A program made the position numbers and the translations under genes. Positions 1 to 9,884 of a DNA stretch of 41,702 nt are shown here, one piece after another. Within the stretch, counting starts at the first letter, position 1. Every line of letters starts with the position of its first letter. The notes under the pieces were generated by a model. That model was not told where the DNA came from. It ran no database searches and worked only from the letters and a program-made list of their open reading frames with translations. The DNA lies in assembly GCA_001800605.1 (NCBI GenBank), contig MGVS01000021.1, forward strand, positions 1 through 41,702, in the 5' to 3' direction. Source of the DNA: Elusimicrobia bacterium RIFOXYD2_FULL_34_15 (GTDB taxonomy: Bacteria > Elusimicrobiota > UBA8919).

Positions 1-296
1 GTTGCGGGTGAAGGAAATTTGAGGGGAGCTGATCATAGTACGAGAGGACCTGATTGGACGAACCTCTGGTGTACCAGTTGTTCCGTCAGGAGCAGCGCTG
101 GGTAACCAAGTTCGGAAGGGATAAATGCTGAAAGCATATAAGCATGAAACCCACCCCAAAACAAGATTTCCCAAATATCAATCGCAAGATTGATATATAA
201 GAAGGCCACTTGTAGATTACAAGTTTGATAGGCAGGGGGTGTAAGTCCTGAGAGGGATTAAGCTGACCTGTACTAATCGGCCGTTTGACTTGACCG
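1..296 (+). rRNA. rrl: 23S ribosomal RNA, 3' end (partial)
   Basis: This is the 3'-terminal part of domain VI of 23S rRNA; the 5' part lies outside the window. The universally conserved sarcin-ricin loop, the factor-binding site for EF-Tu and EF-G, is seen as AGTACGAGAGGACC at 37-50. The block ending CTGTACTAATCGGCCG followed by a CTTGACC-like terminus matches the usual 3' end, which pairs with the 5' end of the molecule in helix 1. The exact 3' boundary (about 295-297) is estimated by analogy with E. coli 23S rRNA. Confidence 0.97.
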
Positions 297-317
297 TATT
301 ATTTAATCCGATAAAAG

Positions 318-352
318 AAGCAAGTAAAAGTTAAAAGTTAAAAGTTAAAATA
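318..352. repeat. TTAAAAG heptamer repeat in the 23S-5S spacer
   Basis: After a GCAAGT left end (320-325) the sequence runs as three to four near-perfect 7-bp units of TTAAAAG. It is the same family seen at 14574, 16297, 19304, 19791, 28079 and 36256. The rest of the spacer (353-453) is AT-rich with no recognisable RNA gene or promoter. The repeat therefore lies inside the presumed rRNA precursor. Confidence 0.8.
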
Positions 353-454
353 AAGGCAAAAATATTTTAGCATGTTGTTATATAGTTTGAAGTTCTTTAA
401 AAATATCAATTAAAATTTTAATTTTGATTTAAATTTTAACTTGATTTATTAATT

Positions 455-576
<122 letters not shown>

Positions 577-672
577 TAAAATACTAAAAGGCAATTCAAA
601 ATTTTAAATTAAAAATTAAAAATGTAGGAATTAAAACTTAATTTTGAATTGAAATTAAATAAAATAAAAAAC

Positions 673-740
673 AACAATTTTTAATTTTGCCTGCCTGACT
701 ATATCAGGTAGGCAGGCATTTTTAATTCTAAATTGTTTTT
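673..740 (+). terminator. Long hairpin terminator after 5S rRNA
   Basis: An outer arm AACAATTT (673-680) pairs with AAATTGTT (730-737), and a GC-rich core TGCCTGCCT (688-696) pairs with AGGCAGGCA (710-718). A run of T follows. The stem with a T tract between 5S and rplJ is a good candidate rrn terminator. The TGCCTGCC core resembles parts of other intergenic repeats in this window, so it may be a repeat that now serves as terminator. Confidence 0.65.
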
Positions 741-749
741 TAGTCGAAG

Positions 750-870
750 AAATTGGGGTCCCGATTTATCGGGATTAAACTCCAACCCCATCGAGACAGG
801 TAGAGAATATCTTCCATCTAAATTTTTGTCTCGGGAAGATATTTTTTTATCTAAAAATATTGAGGTTGTT
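750..870 (+). promoter_or_regulatory. Putative L10-type leader with attenuator before rplJ
   Basis: The rplJ leader can fold into three elements. A two-part hairpin forms from TGGGGT (754-759) with ACCCCA (785-790), enclosing TCCCGAT (759-765) with ATCGGGA (768-774). CGAGACA (792-798) pairs with TGTCTCG (827-833). AATATCTTCC (806-815) pairs with GGAAGATATT (834-843), followed by T residues, which looks like a Rho-independent terminator. The last two stems interleave, so they should be mutually exclusive, as antiterminator and terminator. Known L10 leaders bind the L10-L12 complex and control rplJL by attenuation, and GACAGGTAGA (795-804) is similar to the L10-binding segment. The identification is an inference from structure and position. 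Confidence 0.55.
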
Positions 871-1392
871 ATGATAAAAACAAAAAAAGAAAAACAAGAA
901 TTTGTAAGTACCTTTGAGCAAAAAATAAAAGACGCTAAAAGCTTTTATCTCATTGGTTATCAGGGTTTAACAGTTAAGGAATTGGAAGATCTTAGAAAAA
1001 AACTTAGAGCATTTGATGCAAATATAGGGATAATAAGAAATCGTCTTGTATCCAGAGTATTTAAAAACATTTCTGTATCCGGTTTTGATGAACATCTCAA
1101 AGGTCCCACCGCTATTATTTTAGAAAATGGTGATTATATAAAGTTGATTAAACAGCTTTCAGCTTTTTCAAAATCAAATGACAAATTTAAAATGAAGGTT
1201 GGTTTTGCTGATAATAAATTGTTAACAGCAGGAGATATAAAAAGTATAGCTTCTTTGCCGCCTAAAGAACAACTTATAGCAAGTGTTGTTTGCGGGATAG
1301 CTTCCCCAATAATTGGACTGATGAATGTTCTTACGGGGCCGATGAGAAGCTTGGTAGTTGTATTAGATGCGGCAAGCAAAAAAAAGAATTAA
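871..1392 (+). CDS. rplJ: Ribosomal protein L10 (uL10)
   Basis: L10 forms the base of the ribosomal stalk, binds 23S rRNA near the GTPase centre and carries L7/L12 dimers on its C-terminal helix. The protein is 173 residues, normal for the family. It shows the L10 pattern near its N terminus (residues about 10-75, with [17 protein letters not shown]) and the stalk-binding helix at the end. I chose the ATG at 871 because GAGG lies 5 nt upstream; the frame is open further upstream through the leader but that part has no family similarity. rplL follows after 26 nt. The usual upstream neighbours rplK and rplA are absent. Confidence 0.95.
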   Translation: MIKTKKEKQEFVSTFEQKIKDAKSFYLIGYQGLTVKELEDLRKKLRAFDANIGIIRNRLVSRVFKNISVSGFDEHLKGPTAIILENGDYIKLIKQLSAFSKSNDKFKMKVGFADNKLLTAGDIKSIASLPPKEQLIASVVCGIASPIIGLMNVLTGPMRSLVVVLDAASKKKN

Positions 1393-1418
1393 AAAAAGTA
1401 AGTAAGGAGGACGTTAGT

Positions 1419-1799
1419 ATGGCTATTAATGGTAAAGATGAAATTTTAGATGCTATATCTAAAATGTCAGTAATTGAATTGGCAGAGTTGGTAAAATCAC
1501 TTGAGGAAAAATTTGGTGTTTCAGCAGCCAGTTTTGCAGCAGCGCCCGCAGCAGCAGGTGCAGCAGCAGGCGCAGCAGCTGAAGAAAAAACCGAATTTTC
1601 AGTGGTATTAACTGGAGCCGGTAGTCAAAAAATTAATGTTATTAAGGTTGTTCGCGAATTGACAGGTCTTGGTTTGAAAGAAGCTAAAGATCTTGTTGAG
1701 GGCGCACCTAAAGCAGTTAAAGACGGCGTTCCAAAAGCACAAGCCGAAGAGATCAAAAAGAAGCTTGTTGACGTCGGTGCATCTGTAGAAATTAAATAA
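1419..1799 (+). CDS. rplL: Ribosomal protein L7/L12 (bL12)
   Basis: This stalk protein recruits and stimulates the translational GTPases. It has 126 residues with the family architecture: an N-terminal dimerisation domain (about 1-35), an Ala/Gly-rich flexible hinge (about 38-56) and a C-terminal factor-binding domain with [20 protein letters not shown]. The start at 1419 is fixed by a strong AAGGAGG Shine-Dalgarno 8 nt upstream. It is co-transcribed with rplJ and is followed by an attenuator-like hairpin before rpoB. Confidence 0.97.
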   Translation: MAINGKDEILDAISKMSVIELAELVKSLEEKFGVSAASFAAAPAAAGAAAGAAAEEKTEFSVVLTGAGSQKINVIKVVRELTGLGLKEAKDLVEGAPKAVKDGVPKAQAEEIKKKLVDVGASVEIK

Positions 1800-1819
1800 A
1801 TATTTTTTATTTTATTTTA

Positions 1820-1858
1820 AACACCAAATGATGATAATTTTTTGGTGTTATTTTTGAT
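1820..1858 (+). terminator. Attenuator between rplL and rpoB
   Basis: AACACCAAA (1820-1828) pairs perfectly with TTTGGTGTT (1841-1849) and is followed by ATTTTTGATTTT. This intrinsic-terminator shape lies in the 86-nt rplL-rpoB gap. In E. coli the same junction holds a partial terminator that lowers rpoBC transcription relative to rplJL, so partial read-through is expected here too. Confidence 0.75.
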
Positions 1859-1885
1859 TTTGTTCTTTAAAGAGAGGTATATTTA

Positions 1886-4800
1886 ATGAAAAGATTAAAT
1901 TTTGGTAAAATTCCTTCAGTGCTGGATTTACCTGATTTAGTAGAAGTTCAAAAAAATTCATTCAAAGAGTTCCTTCAAGATAATATTGAAACAGATAAGA
2001 GAAAGATGAGCGGTCTCCAGGCATCTTTTCTTGACGTTTTCCCAATAAGTTCTTCTAGCGGTGAATATATTCTTGAGTTCGTCAATTATGAAATTGGCAA
2101 ACCTAAGTTTACTGAAGAAGAAGCATTGCTTACCGATTCAACTTATGCATCACCAATAAAAGCTACATTCCGTCTATTAATAAAACAAGAAAAAGGTAAT
2201 CCAAAAGAGATATCTCAGCAGGATGTTTATATGTGCGATTTGCCGCTTATGACATCGAATGCATCATTTATTATAAACGGAATTGAAAGAATAGTTGTTA
2301 CTCAGATGCACCGTTCACCGGGAGTAATTTTTGAGGAAGCGGAAGAGAACGCTATTTCCATTTATGGTAAACATTTATATTTCGCACGGATTATACCTTA
2401 TCGCGGTGCTTGGGTAGAATTCGAATTTGATGATAAAAATATTTTGTGGGTTAGAATAGATAAGAAGAGAAAATTTTTGGCAACTACGCTTCTTAGAGCA
2501 TGCGGTATAGAAAAAGATACTGATATAATGAAACTGTTTTATAAAAGTGAATCCATTCCGCTTGATGAAAAAGCTGCGGGACGTATTGTTGCCGAAGATG
2601 TTGTGGATACAAAAACCGGTGAGGTTTTAGTAGAAGCAAATAGAAAAATTACTTTAGAGCTTTTAGATAGTCTGCGAAAAGCAAATAAAATAAAAAATAT
2701 TCCGGTTATTATAACGGAACTGAAAATTAATGAAGCAGTTGTAAAGGATATGACTGTTCATGAGACCCTTGCCCAGGATAAAAACAAGAACAAGCAAGAA
2801 GCAATAATGGATATCTATAAAAAGATTCGTGCAATGGAATATATCAGTACCGATCAAGCCGAAAATTATATTTCAAATCTAATTTTAAAAAATCCTAAAA
2901 AATATGATCTGTCTAAAGTCGGCAGATACAAGTTGAATAAAAAGCTTAAGGATGTTTTTGATGAATTAAAATTGGAGATGCCAAAGGATACAAAGAAAAC
3001 GCTAACCGTTGAAGATATTATTTCTGTAATGAAATATGTGTTAGATTTAAATAACGGTCTTCCAGGTAGAGACATAGACGATATTGATCATCTCGGAAAC
3101 CGTAGAATCAGGGCGGTAGGTGAACTTTTAGAAAATCAAATGAGAATAGGCCTTGCGCATATGGTAAGGCTAACCCGTGAAAAAATGAATACCAAGGATC
3201 GTTCTCAACTTACACCGCGTACGATACTAAATACACAACCGGTTATAGGAATAATCAGAAGATTTTTTGGAACAGGCCAGTTATCACAGTTTATGGATCA
3301 GATAAATCCGCTAGCTGAACTTACACATAAGAGACGTCTTTCTGCATTAGGTCCCGGCGGTCTTCATAGAAAGAGAGCCGGATTTGAAGTACGTGATGTT
3401 CATCATACACACTATAGCAGAATTTGTCCTATAGAAACTCCGGAAGGACCGAATATTGGTCTTATCACTTCACTTGCATGTTATTCAAGAGTAAATGAAT
3501 ATGGACTCTTAGAAGCACCTTACAGAAAAGTCGAAAAAGGCAGAGTTACAGATAAAATTGATTATCTTACTGCAGACAGGGAAGATGATTTTACAATCGC
3601 GCAGGCAAATTCTCCTATCGACAAGACAGGTAAATTTTTAGCTAATACGGTTTCATCGCGTCACGGCGGTGATTTTGTTTTTATAAATCCGTCGGAAATT
3701 GATTATATGGATATTTCTCCATTGCAGGTTGTTTCTACTTCCGCAGCTTTGATTCCTTTTCTTGAACATGATGATGCTAATCGTGCACTGATGGGTTCTA
3801 ACATGATGAGGCAGGCGGTTCCGTTACTTCTTACTGAAGAGCCGATAGTTGCTACAGGTATTGAAGATAGAATAGCTAAGGATTCCGGTGCTGTAGTTGT
3901 GAGTAACAAGAATGGGCAGGTATTAAGTGTAGATGCAAACCAAATAGCAATTCAAGATAAACAAACTCAAGAAATAGAAGTACACAGGTTAAGAAAGTTT
4001 GAACGTTCAAACCAGGATACTTGTGTTAATCAAATTCCTATTGTCAAAAAAGGTGATATGGTTAAAAAAGGCCAGCCTATTGCAGATGGCGCATCCACAA
4101 AAGATGGTTCGCTTGCTTTAGGTAGAAATCTTTTAGTCGCCTTTATGTCCTGGGAGGGATATAACTACGAAGATGCGATTTTAGTATCTGAAAAGTTAGT
4201 CCGTGAAGGGTTATTTACTTCCGTCCATATACAGGAATTTATTGTTGAAGCAAGAGATGCAAAGATGGGGCCTGAAGAAATCACAAAAGATATTCCTAAC
4301 GTATCAAAAGATGCTCTGTTAAATTTGGATGAGGATGGTATCATAACCGTAGGAAGTATTGTTGAGCCTGGCGATATACTGGTGGGTAAGGTAACACCAA
4401 AGGGTGACCAGCAAACAACTCCGGAAGAGCGGCTTTTGAGAGTAATTTTTGGTAAAAAAGCGGAGGAAGTTAAAGATGCTTCTTTACGGGTACCGCCGGG
4501 TGCTTACGGAAAAGTTTGTGATGTTAAAATCTTTACCAGAAAAGAAAAGCTTTCAAAAGAGGAAATGAGGAAAAGAATAAAAGAAATTGAAGATAAATAT
4601 AAAAAAGAATTTGAGAATGCTAAAAAAGTTGTTTCTGAAACTAAAAAATCGGTAAAAGAATCGAAGATGAAGGCAAGTGATAAGAAATCAGAAATAAATA
4701 AAGCCATGGAGCTTTTCAATAAACGTCAAACCGAGATAAAAAAAGCGGAAAAATTTGAGAAAGAATCTCTCAAGGTCGGCGATGAGTTACCGATAAGTGT

Positions 4801-5569
4801 AAATAAGATAGTCAAGGTTTATATTGCAATGATAAGGAAGCTTAATGTTGGTGATAAAATTTCCGGCCGTCATGGCAATAAAGGTGTAGTTGCGAAGATT
4901 CTTCCGGTTGAAGATATGCCTTATTTACCCGATGGAACACCGGTAGATGTTTGTATTTCACCGCTTTCCGTTCCTTCCAGAATGAATGTCGGTCAGATAT
5001 TGGAAATGATGCTTGGCTGGGCCGGAATTATGATGAACACACAGATGATTTGCCCGGTGTTTGACAGTGCAAAAGAAAAAGAAGTAAAAGATCAGATTGC
5101 GCTTGCAAAAAAATATTTGATTTCAAAAGGAGTTAAAGAAAAATTCCTGCCGGACGACAGCTGCCGTACTACGTTGTACGATGGCCGTACCGGTATTCCT
5201 TTTGAAGAAAAAATAACAATAGGATATATGTACATTATGAAACTTGCGCATCTTGTTGATGACAAAATGCATGCACGTTCAACAGGTCCGTATTCGCTTA
5301 TAACCCGTCAGCCGCTAGGTGGTAAAGCACAATTTGGCGGTCAAAGAGTCGGTGAAATGGAAGTATGGGCAATAGAAGGATACGGAGCCGCCTACACTCT
5401 TCAAGAATTTTTAACTATAAAGAGTGATGACGTAGCAGGCAGAACAAAAATGTACGAAGCAATAATAAATGGAAAACCGATAACGCTAATGGGAGTTCCT
5501 GAAGCATTTAAGGTTTTAGTTAAGGAACTTCAAGCATTAGGTTTAAATATGGAGCTGTTAAAGAAGTAA
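1886..5569 (+). CDS. rpoB: RNA polymerase subunit beta
   Basis: RpoB forms one jaw of RNA polymerase and part of the catalytic centre. The 1227-residue protein has the rifampicin pocket around residues 464-490 (GQLSQFMDQINPLAELTHKR) followed by SALGPGGL. It also has the GRHGNKG motif and the C-terminal clamp segment GQRVGEMEVWA. Relative to E. coli numbering, the pocket keeps Q513, D516, H526 and S531 equivalents but has Ile at the 518 position. A Lys/Glu-rich, probably coiled-coil insertion occupies about residues 885-965, where lineage-specific beta insertions occur. GAGAGG precedes the start, and rpoC follows after 50 nt. Confidence 0.98.
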   Translation: MKRLNFGKIPSVLDLPDLVEVQKNSFKEFLQDNIETDKRKMSGLQASFLDVFPISSSSGEYILEFVNYEIGKPKFTEEEALLTDSTYASPIKATFRLLIKQEKGNPKEISQQDVYMCDLPLMTSNASFIINGIERIVVTQMHRSPGVIFEEAEENAISIYGKHLYFARIIPYRGAWVEFEFDDKNILWVRIDKKRKFLATTLLRACGIEKDTDIMKLFYKSESIPLDEKAAGRIVAEDVVDTKTGEVLVEANRKITLELLDSLRKANKIKNIPVIITELKINEAVVKDMTVHETLAQDKNKNKQEAIMDIYKKIRAMEYISTDQAENYISNLILKNPKKYDLSKVGRYKLNKKLKDVFDELKLEMPKDTKKTLTVEDIISVMKYVLDLNNGLPGRDIDDIDHLGNRRIRAVGELLENQMRIGLAHMVRLTREKMNTKDRSQLTPRTILNTQPVIGIIRRFFGTGQLSQFMDQINPLAELTHKRRLSALGPGGLHRKRAGFEVRDVHHTHYSRICPIETPEGPNIGLITSLACYSRVNEYGLLEAPYRKVEKGRVTDKIDYLTADREDDFTIAQANSPIDKTGKFLANTVSSRHGGDFVFINPSEIDYMDISPLQVVSTSAALIPFLEHDDANRALMGSNMMRQAVPLLLTEEPIVATGIEDRIAKDSGAVVVSNKNGQVLSVDANQIAIQDKQTQEIEVHRLRKFERSNQDTCVNQIPIVKKGDMVKKGQPIADGASTKDGSLALGRNLLVAFMSWEGYNYEDAILVSEKLVREGLFTSVHIQEFIVEARDAKMGPEEITKDIPNVSKDALLNLDEDGIITVGSIVEPGDILVGKVTPKGDQQTTPEERLLRVIFGKKAEEVKDASLRVPPGAYGKVCDVKIFTRKEKLSKEEMRKRIKEIEDKYKKEFENAKKVVSETKKSVKESKMKASDKKSEINKAMELFNKRQTEIKKAEKFEKESLKVGDELPISVNKIVKVYIAMIRKLNVGDKISGRHGNKGVVAKILPVEDMPYLPDGTPVDVCISPLSVPSRMNVGQILEMMLGWAGIMMNTQMICPVFDSAKEKEVKDQIALAKKYLISKGVKEKFLPDDSCRTTLYDGRTGIPFEEKITIGYMYIMKLAHLVDDKMHARSTGPYSLITRQPLGGKAQFGGQRVGEMEVWAIEGYGAAYTLQEFLTIKSDDVAGRTKMYEAIINGKPITLMGVPEAFKVLVKELQALGLNMELLKK

Positions 5570-5619
5570 AACTAACATTAAAAATTTCAAAGCACAATAG
5601 ATTCAAGGAGTGAACAAAT

Positions 5620-8600
5620 ATGGCAAAATTTGATAAAAGTCAGCTGAAAATATCCAAAACAAGAAGGAAATTAGTTCCTCAATTGGATTATTCTAATTTT
5701 GAGAAAATAAAGATTTCACTCGCTTCCCCGGATGTTATTCGTTCGTGGAGTTATGGTGAGGTTAGAAAACCCGAAACCATAAATTATAGGACTTTTAAAC
5801 CGGAAAGAGACGGATTATTCTGTGAAAAGATTTTTGGACCTGTGCATGACTGGGAATGTAACTGCGGTAAATATAAATATATTAAACATAAAGGCGTAAC
5901 CTGTGACCGATGCGGAGTAGAAGTAACCGAGTCTAAAGTGCGCCGAGAAAGAATGGGGCACATTGAACTTGCAACACCAATTATACACATTTGGTTTTTA
6001 AGAAAAAATCCTTCAAAAATAGCAACGCTTTTAGATATGAAATTATCGGATATAGAAAAAATAATATATTATGCAAGATATGTTATTATGACAATAGAGA
6101 AAAATGAAAAAAACTTGCCGGTTTTTGAAAAACAGCTGCTTAATGATGAGGATTATCAAAAATATAGAAATGAAACCGGATTAAAACTTAGAGTAGGCAT
6201 TGGTGCTTCGGCAATTTTAGAATTAGTAAAAGGTATTAATTTGGAAGAAGAGGCAAAGCATCTCCGTGCTGACCTTAAAAAAGAAAAATCCGAGGCAAAT
6301 AGGATAAAAGTTGTTAAACGCTTGCGTTTGATTAATGGTTTTATAAAATCCGGAATTAAACCGGAGTGGATGATAATGACGGTGCTACCGGTGTTGCCGC
6401 CGGATCTTCGTCCTTTAGTTCCGCTTGATGGCGGAAGATTTGCGGCATCGGATTTGAACGATTTATATAGAAGAATAATAAATAGAAATAACAGACTAAG
6501 ACATCTTGAATCACTTAAATCTCCGGAATTGATGATTCACAACGAAAAACGTTTATTGCAGGAAGCGGTAGATTCTCTTGTAGAAAATGGTGCAAGAGGA
6601 AAGTTTGTAACAGGCGCAGGAAACCGGCCGTTAAAATCCTTAACAGATATAATAAAAGGAAAAACAGGCCGTTTCCGTCAGAATTTATTGGGTAAAAGGG
6701 TTGATTATTCAGGAAGAAGTGTTATTGTTGTAGGTCCCGAATTAAAATTAAATCAATGCGGTCTTCCTAAAGAAATGGCATTAGAATTATTTAAACCATA
6801 TATAATAAGAGAAATTATCAATAGAGGACTTGTATCTTCTCTTAAAGCAGCAAAGAGATTTCTTGAAAAACAAAGAATAGAAGTTTGGGATATTCTTGAA
6901 AATATCACCAAACATCATCCTGTCATGTTGAATAGAGCGCCTACACTTCACCGTCTTGGAATACAGGCATTTGAACCTGTGCTAATCGAAGGCCGCGCTA
7001 TCCGTTTGCACCCTTTAACATGTGCTGCATTTAACGCTGACTTTGACGGCGACCAGATGGCTGTTCATATCCCGTTATCGGAACAAGCAATTAAAGAAGT
7101 TAGAGAAAGGATATTATCAACCAATAATTTACTTATTCCGTCTAACGGCAGATCGGTTGTTTCACCTTCGCAGGATATGGTTGTTGGATGCTGTTATCTT
7201 ACAAAACCGAAACTGAGTGTTAATGGTGAAGGAAAGATTTTTTCTGGAATTGAAGAAGTCATAACATCATATCAGAATGGTCAAATCGATTTGAATGCAA
7301 TAATAAAAGTCAAGGGTATAAACAAGATTAACGAAGAAAATCTGCAAAAGGGCGGGCGATCTGATGTTTCAAAATGGACTGATTATACAACAGTTGGCAG
7401 AGTTATTTTTAATAGCGTTCTCCCTAAAGAAATTGGTTTTATAAATAAAACTATAGGGAAAAAAGATATATCAACTATAGTAGAAACTAGTTTTAAACAA
7501 TTAGGTTCTCCAACAACAGTTGCTTTGTTGGATGAACTTAAAAAAATGGGTTTTAAATATGCTACGCTTTCTGGACTTTCAATTTCAGTAGACGATCTTA
7601 TGGTTCCTCCAGAGAAAGAGCAGATACTTACTACGGCAAGAAAGCAGGTAAGAGAAGTTGAAAGCCAGGCAAAAAAAGGAGTAATTACTAATCTTGAAAG
7701 ATACAACAGGGTTATAGATATATGGACACACGCTACAGATACTATATGCGATCTAATGTTTGATAAAATGGCTGAGCAAGAAAAAAAGCCTTATAAAGAA
7801 GGTTCGTCTAAATTTAATTCGGTGTTTATCATGGCGGACTCCGGTGCAAGAGGTAGTCGTGCTCAAGTAAGACAGCTTGGAGGTATGCGAGGACTGATGG
7901 CTAAACCCGCAAAACGGCTTACAGGACAAATTGGTGAAATTATTGAACAACCTGTGGAATCGAATTTCAGAGAGGGTTTAACCGTATTGGAATATTTTAT
8001 TTCAACACATGGCGGCAGAAAAGGTTTAGCGGATACCGCATTAAAAACATCCGAAGCAGGATATTTAACACGCCGGCTAGTTGACGTTGCACACGACCTG
8101 GTTCTTTCAGAAGAAGATTGCGGAACACTCAATGGAATAAAAGTCGGGGCTATTGTTGTTGGCGGTGAAGCGATTGAAGCATTATCGGAAAGAATAATCG
8201 GAAGATGTGCTCTGGATAATGTTGTTGGTGTTATACAGACACCCGCAGGCGAATACAAGGAAGAGCTGATTATCAAAGAAGGAAAACTTATAACCGCTGA
8301 AGAAGCAGAAAAAGTAAAAAAAGCAGGTATTGAAACGATAAGAATCCGTTCTGTGTTAACATGTGAAGCTGAAAATTGGGTTTGCGCAAAATGTTATGGT
8401 CTGAATTTAGCAACCGGAAAACCTGCAGAAGTCGGTGACGCAGTGGGAATTATAGCTGCTCAATCTATAGGTGAACCTGGTACACAGCTGACACTCAGAA
8501 CGTTTCATATCGGCGGTACCGCATCCCGAATTATTAAAGCGGCAAGCGTTGTATGTGAAAAAGATTCAACAATAAAGTTTTATAATTTAAGGACAATTAA

Positions 8601-9747
8601 AAATCGCTCAGAAAAAATAATTGTGGTTTCAAGAAATGCCGAGATGCAGCTGGTCGCAGGCAGAGAAAAAACCACATACAAACTTCCTTACGGTACTGAA
8701 TTAAAATTTGCGACTGAAAAAAGAGCTCCAAAGGGTACCGTTGTTGCAGAATGGGATCCGTATACACTTCCTATTATAACGGAATATTCCGGTAAAGCAA
8801 AACTACAGGATGTTATTGAGGGTTCTACAATGCATGAGATAGAAGATAAGATAAGCAATCAAAAGGAAAAAGTTATTGTAGAATTCCGTGGTGCAAAAAT
8901 GAATCCGCAAATAGCAATCATGGCTAACTCTAAGAAAATTGCAACATATCCGCTGCCGGTTGGAACTCATCTTGTTGCTGACAATGAGCAACCAGTTGAA
9001 GTTGGGGATGTTATTGCAAAGATTCCTAGAGAGTATACAAAGAGTAAAGATATTACCGGCGGATTACCGAGAGTCGCAGAACTTTTCGATGCCAGAAAAC
9101 CAAAAAATTCGGCGATTATTTCTGAGCTTGAAGGTACAATAAAAATAGGAAGCGAAAAGGGAACTACAGTTGTTACGGTAGAAAGTGATACCGGTATTAA
9201 AAGGGAATATTCTATTTCGCAGGGTAAACATTTAATAGTATACGATGGAGACAGAGTTTCGGTCGGCGAACCGCTCACAGATGGTTCGATAAATCCGCAT
9301 GATATTCTTAATGTTTTAGGAGTTAAAGGTGTTCAGGAACATTTGGTCAACGAAATTCAAGAGGTCTATCGTCTACAGGGTGTTGCAATAAACGATAAAC
9401 ATATAGAAGCCATTGTTAGCCAGATGCTTAAAAATGTAAAAATAGAAAAACCGGGTGACAGTATTTTCCTTGTCGGAGAGATTGTTAATAAATCCGATTT
9501 TGACATCGAGAATAGAAAAATTGAAGCTAAAGGCGGCGAGCCGGCAGAGGCAAAACCGATTCTTCTTGGAATAACACGATCGGCACTTTCTTCACGGTCA
9601 TTTATGTCAGCCGCATCATTCCAGGAAACACCAAGAGTTTTAGCGGATGCTGCTGTTAGGGGTGCTATTGATGAGCTCGCGGGTCTCAAAGAAAATGTTA
9701 TAATTGGGCATCTGATACCCGCTGGAACAGGTTTTAGAAAAAAATAA
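5620..9747 (+). CDS. rpoC: RNA polymerase subunit beta'
   Basis: RpoC carries the catalytic Mg-binding loop NADFDGD at residues 472-478. The N-terminal zinc ribbon is visible at about residues 70-95 (CNCGKY then CDRCGVE), and the second zinc site in DCGTLN and VCAKCYG. At 1375 residues it is about 170 longer than Firmicutes RpoC. The extra part splits the trigger loop, between GGTASRIIK and DITGGLPRV, and resembles the SI3 insertion of Proteobacteria and related Gram-negative lineages. AAGGAG precedes the ATG. The end of the gene is followed by an A/T-rich region without an evident hairpin and then a new promoter. Confidence 0.98.
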   Translation: MAKFDKSQLKISKTRRKLVPQLDYSNFEKIKISLASPDVIRSWSYGEVRKPETINYRTFKPERDGLFCEKIFGPVHDWECNCGKYKYIKHKGVTCDRCGVEVTESKVRRERMGHIELATPIIHIWFLRKNPSKIATLLDMKLSDIEKIIYYARYVIMTIEKNEKNLPVFEKQLLNDEDYQKYRNETGLKLRVGIGASAILELVKGINLEEEAKHLRADLKKEKSEANRIKVVKRLRLINGFIKSGIKPEWMIMTVLPVLPPDLRPLVPLDGGRFAASDLNDLYRRIINRNNRLRHLESLKSPELMIHNEKRLLQEAVDSLVENGARGKFVTGAGNRPLKSLTDIIKGKTGRFRQNLLGKRVDYSGRSVIVVGPELKLNQCGLPKEMALELFKPYIIREIINRGLVSSLKAAKRFLEKQRIEVWDILENITKHHPVMLNRAPTLHRLGIQAFEPVLIEGRAIRLHPLTCAAFNADFDGDQMAVHIPLSEQAIKEVRERILSTNNLLIPSNGRSVVSPSQDMVVGCCYLTKPKLSVNGEGKIFSGIEEVITSYQNGQIDLNAIIKVKGINKINEENLQKGGRSDVSKWTDYTTVGRVIFNSVLPKEIGFINKTIGKKDISTIVETSFKQLGSPTTVALLDELKKMGFKYATLSGLSISVDDLMVPPEKEQILTTARKQVREVESQAKKGVITNLERYNRVIDIWTHATDTICDLMFDKMAEQEKKPYKEGSSKFNSVFIMADSGARGSRAQVRQLGGMRGLMAKPAKRLTGQIGEIIEQPVESNFREGLTVLEYFISTHGGRKGLADTALKTSEAGYLTRRLVDVAHDLVLSEEDCGTLNGIKVGAIVVGGEAIEALSERIIGRCALDNVVGVIQTPAGEYKEELIIKEGKLITAEEAEKVKKAGIETIRIRSVLTCEAENWVCAKCYGLNLATGKPAEVGDAVGIIAAQSIGEPGTQLTLRTFHIGGTASRIIKAASVVCEKDSTIKFYNLRTIKNRSEKIIVVSRNAEMQLVAGREKTTYKLPYGTELKFATEKRAPKGTVVAEWDPYTLPIITEYSGKAKLQDVIEGSTMHEIEDKISNQKEKVIVEFRGAKMNPQIAIMANSKKIATYPLPVGTHLVADNEQPVEVGDVIAKIPREYTKSKDITGGLPRVAELFDARKPKNSAIISELEGTIKIGSEKGTTVVTVESDTGIKREYSISQGKHLIVYDGDRVSVGEPLTDGSINPHDILNVLGVKGVQEHLVNEIQEVYRLQGVAINDKHIEAIVSQMLKNVKIEKPGDSIFLVGEIVNKSDFDIENRKIEAKGGEPAEAKPILLGITRSALSSRSFMSAASFQETPRVLADAAVRGAIDELAGLKENVIIGHLIPAGTGFRKK

Positions 9748-9844
9748 TTTAGAAATAGTTAAACAGGTAGAAAGTTATTGTATAGTAAATATTTGTTAAT
9801 AGTTTCATCCTAAAAAATATTTTTTAATTTTTAAAAAAAAGTAC

Positions 9845-9873
9845 TTGACAATATCACAGTAATTTTATATACT
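9845..9873 (+). promoter_or_regulatory. Consensus sigma-70-type promoter of the rpsL operon
   Basis: A perfect -35 hexamer TTGACA (9845-9850) is separated by 17 bp from a -10 hexamer TATACT (9868-9873). This lies in the 195-nt rpoC-rpsL gap and predicts a transcript start near 9880. The rest of the gap (9748-9844) is A/T-rich and I see no gene in it. Confidence 0.85.
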
Positions 9874-9884
9874 TTCAAGTCTTA

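Noticed and set aside
733-870. N-terminal extension of rplJ reading through the leader
   Set aside because: The open frame covers the structured leader and lacks L10 similarity; the ATG at 871 has GAGG upstream.
1290-1418. N-terminal extension of rplL overlapping rplJ
   Set aside because: The strong AAGGAGG before 1419 and the family N terminus define the start; the extension is another frame of rplJ.
3278-3355. Rifampicin resistance from the RpoB pocket sequence
   Set aside because: The main contact residues are kept; the Ile at the 518-equivalent position is not a change I can link to resistance.
7383-9689. Minus-strand open frames inside rpoC
   Set aside because: They lie opposite a conserved gene and have no recognisable domains, start signals or promoters.
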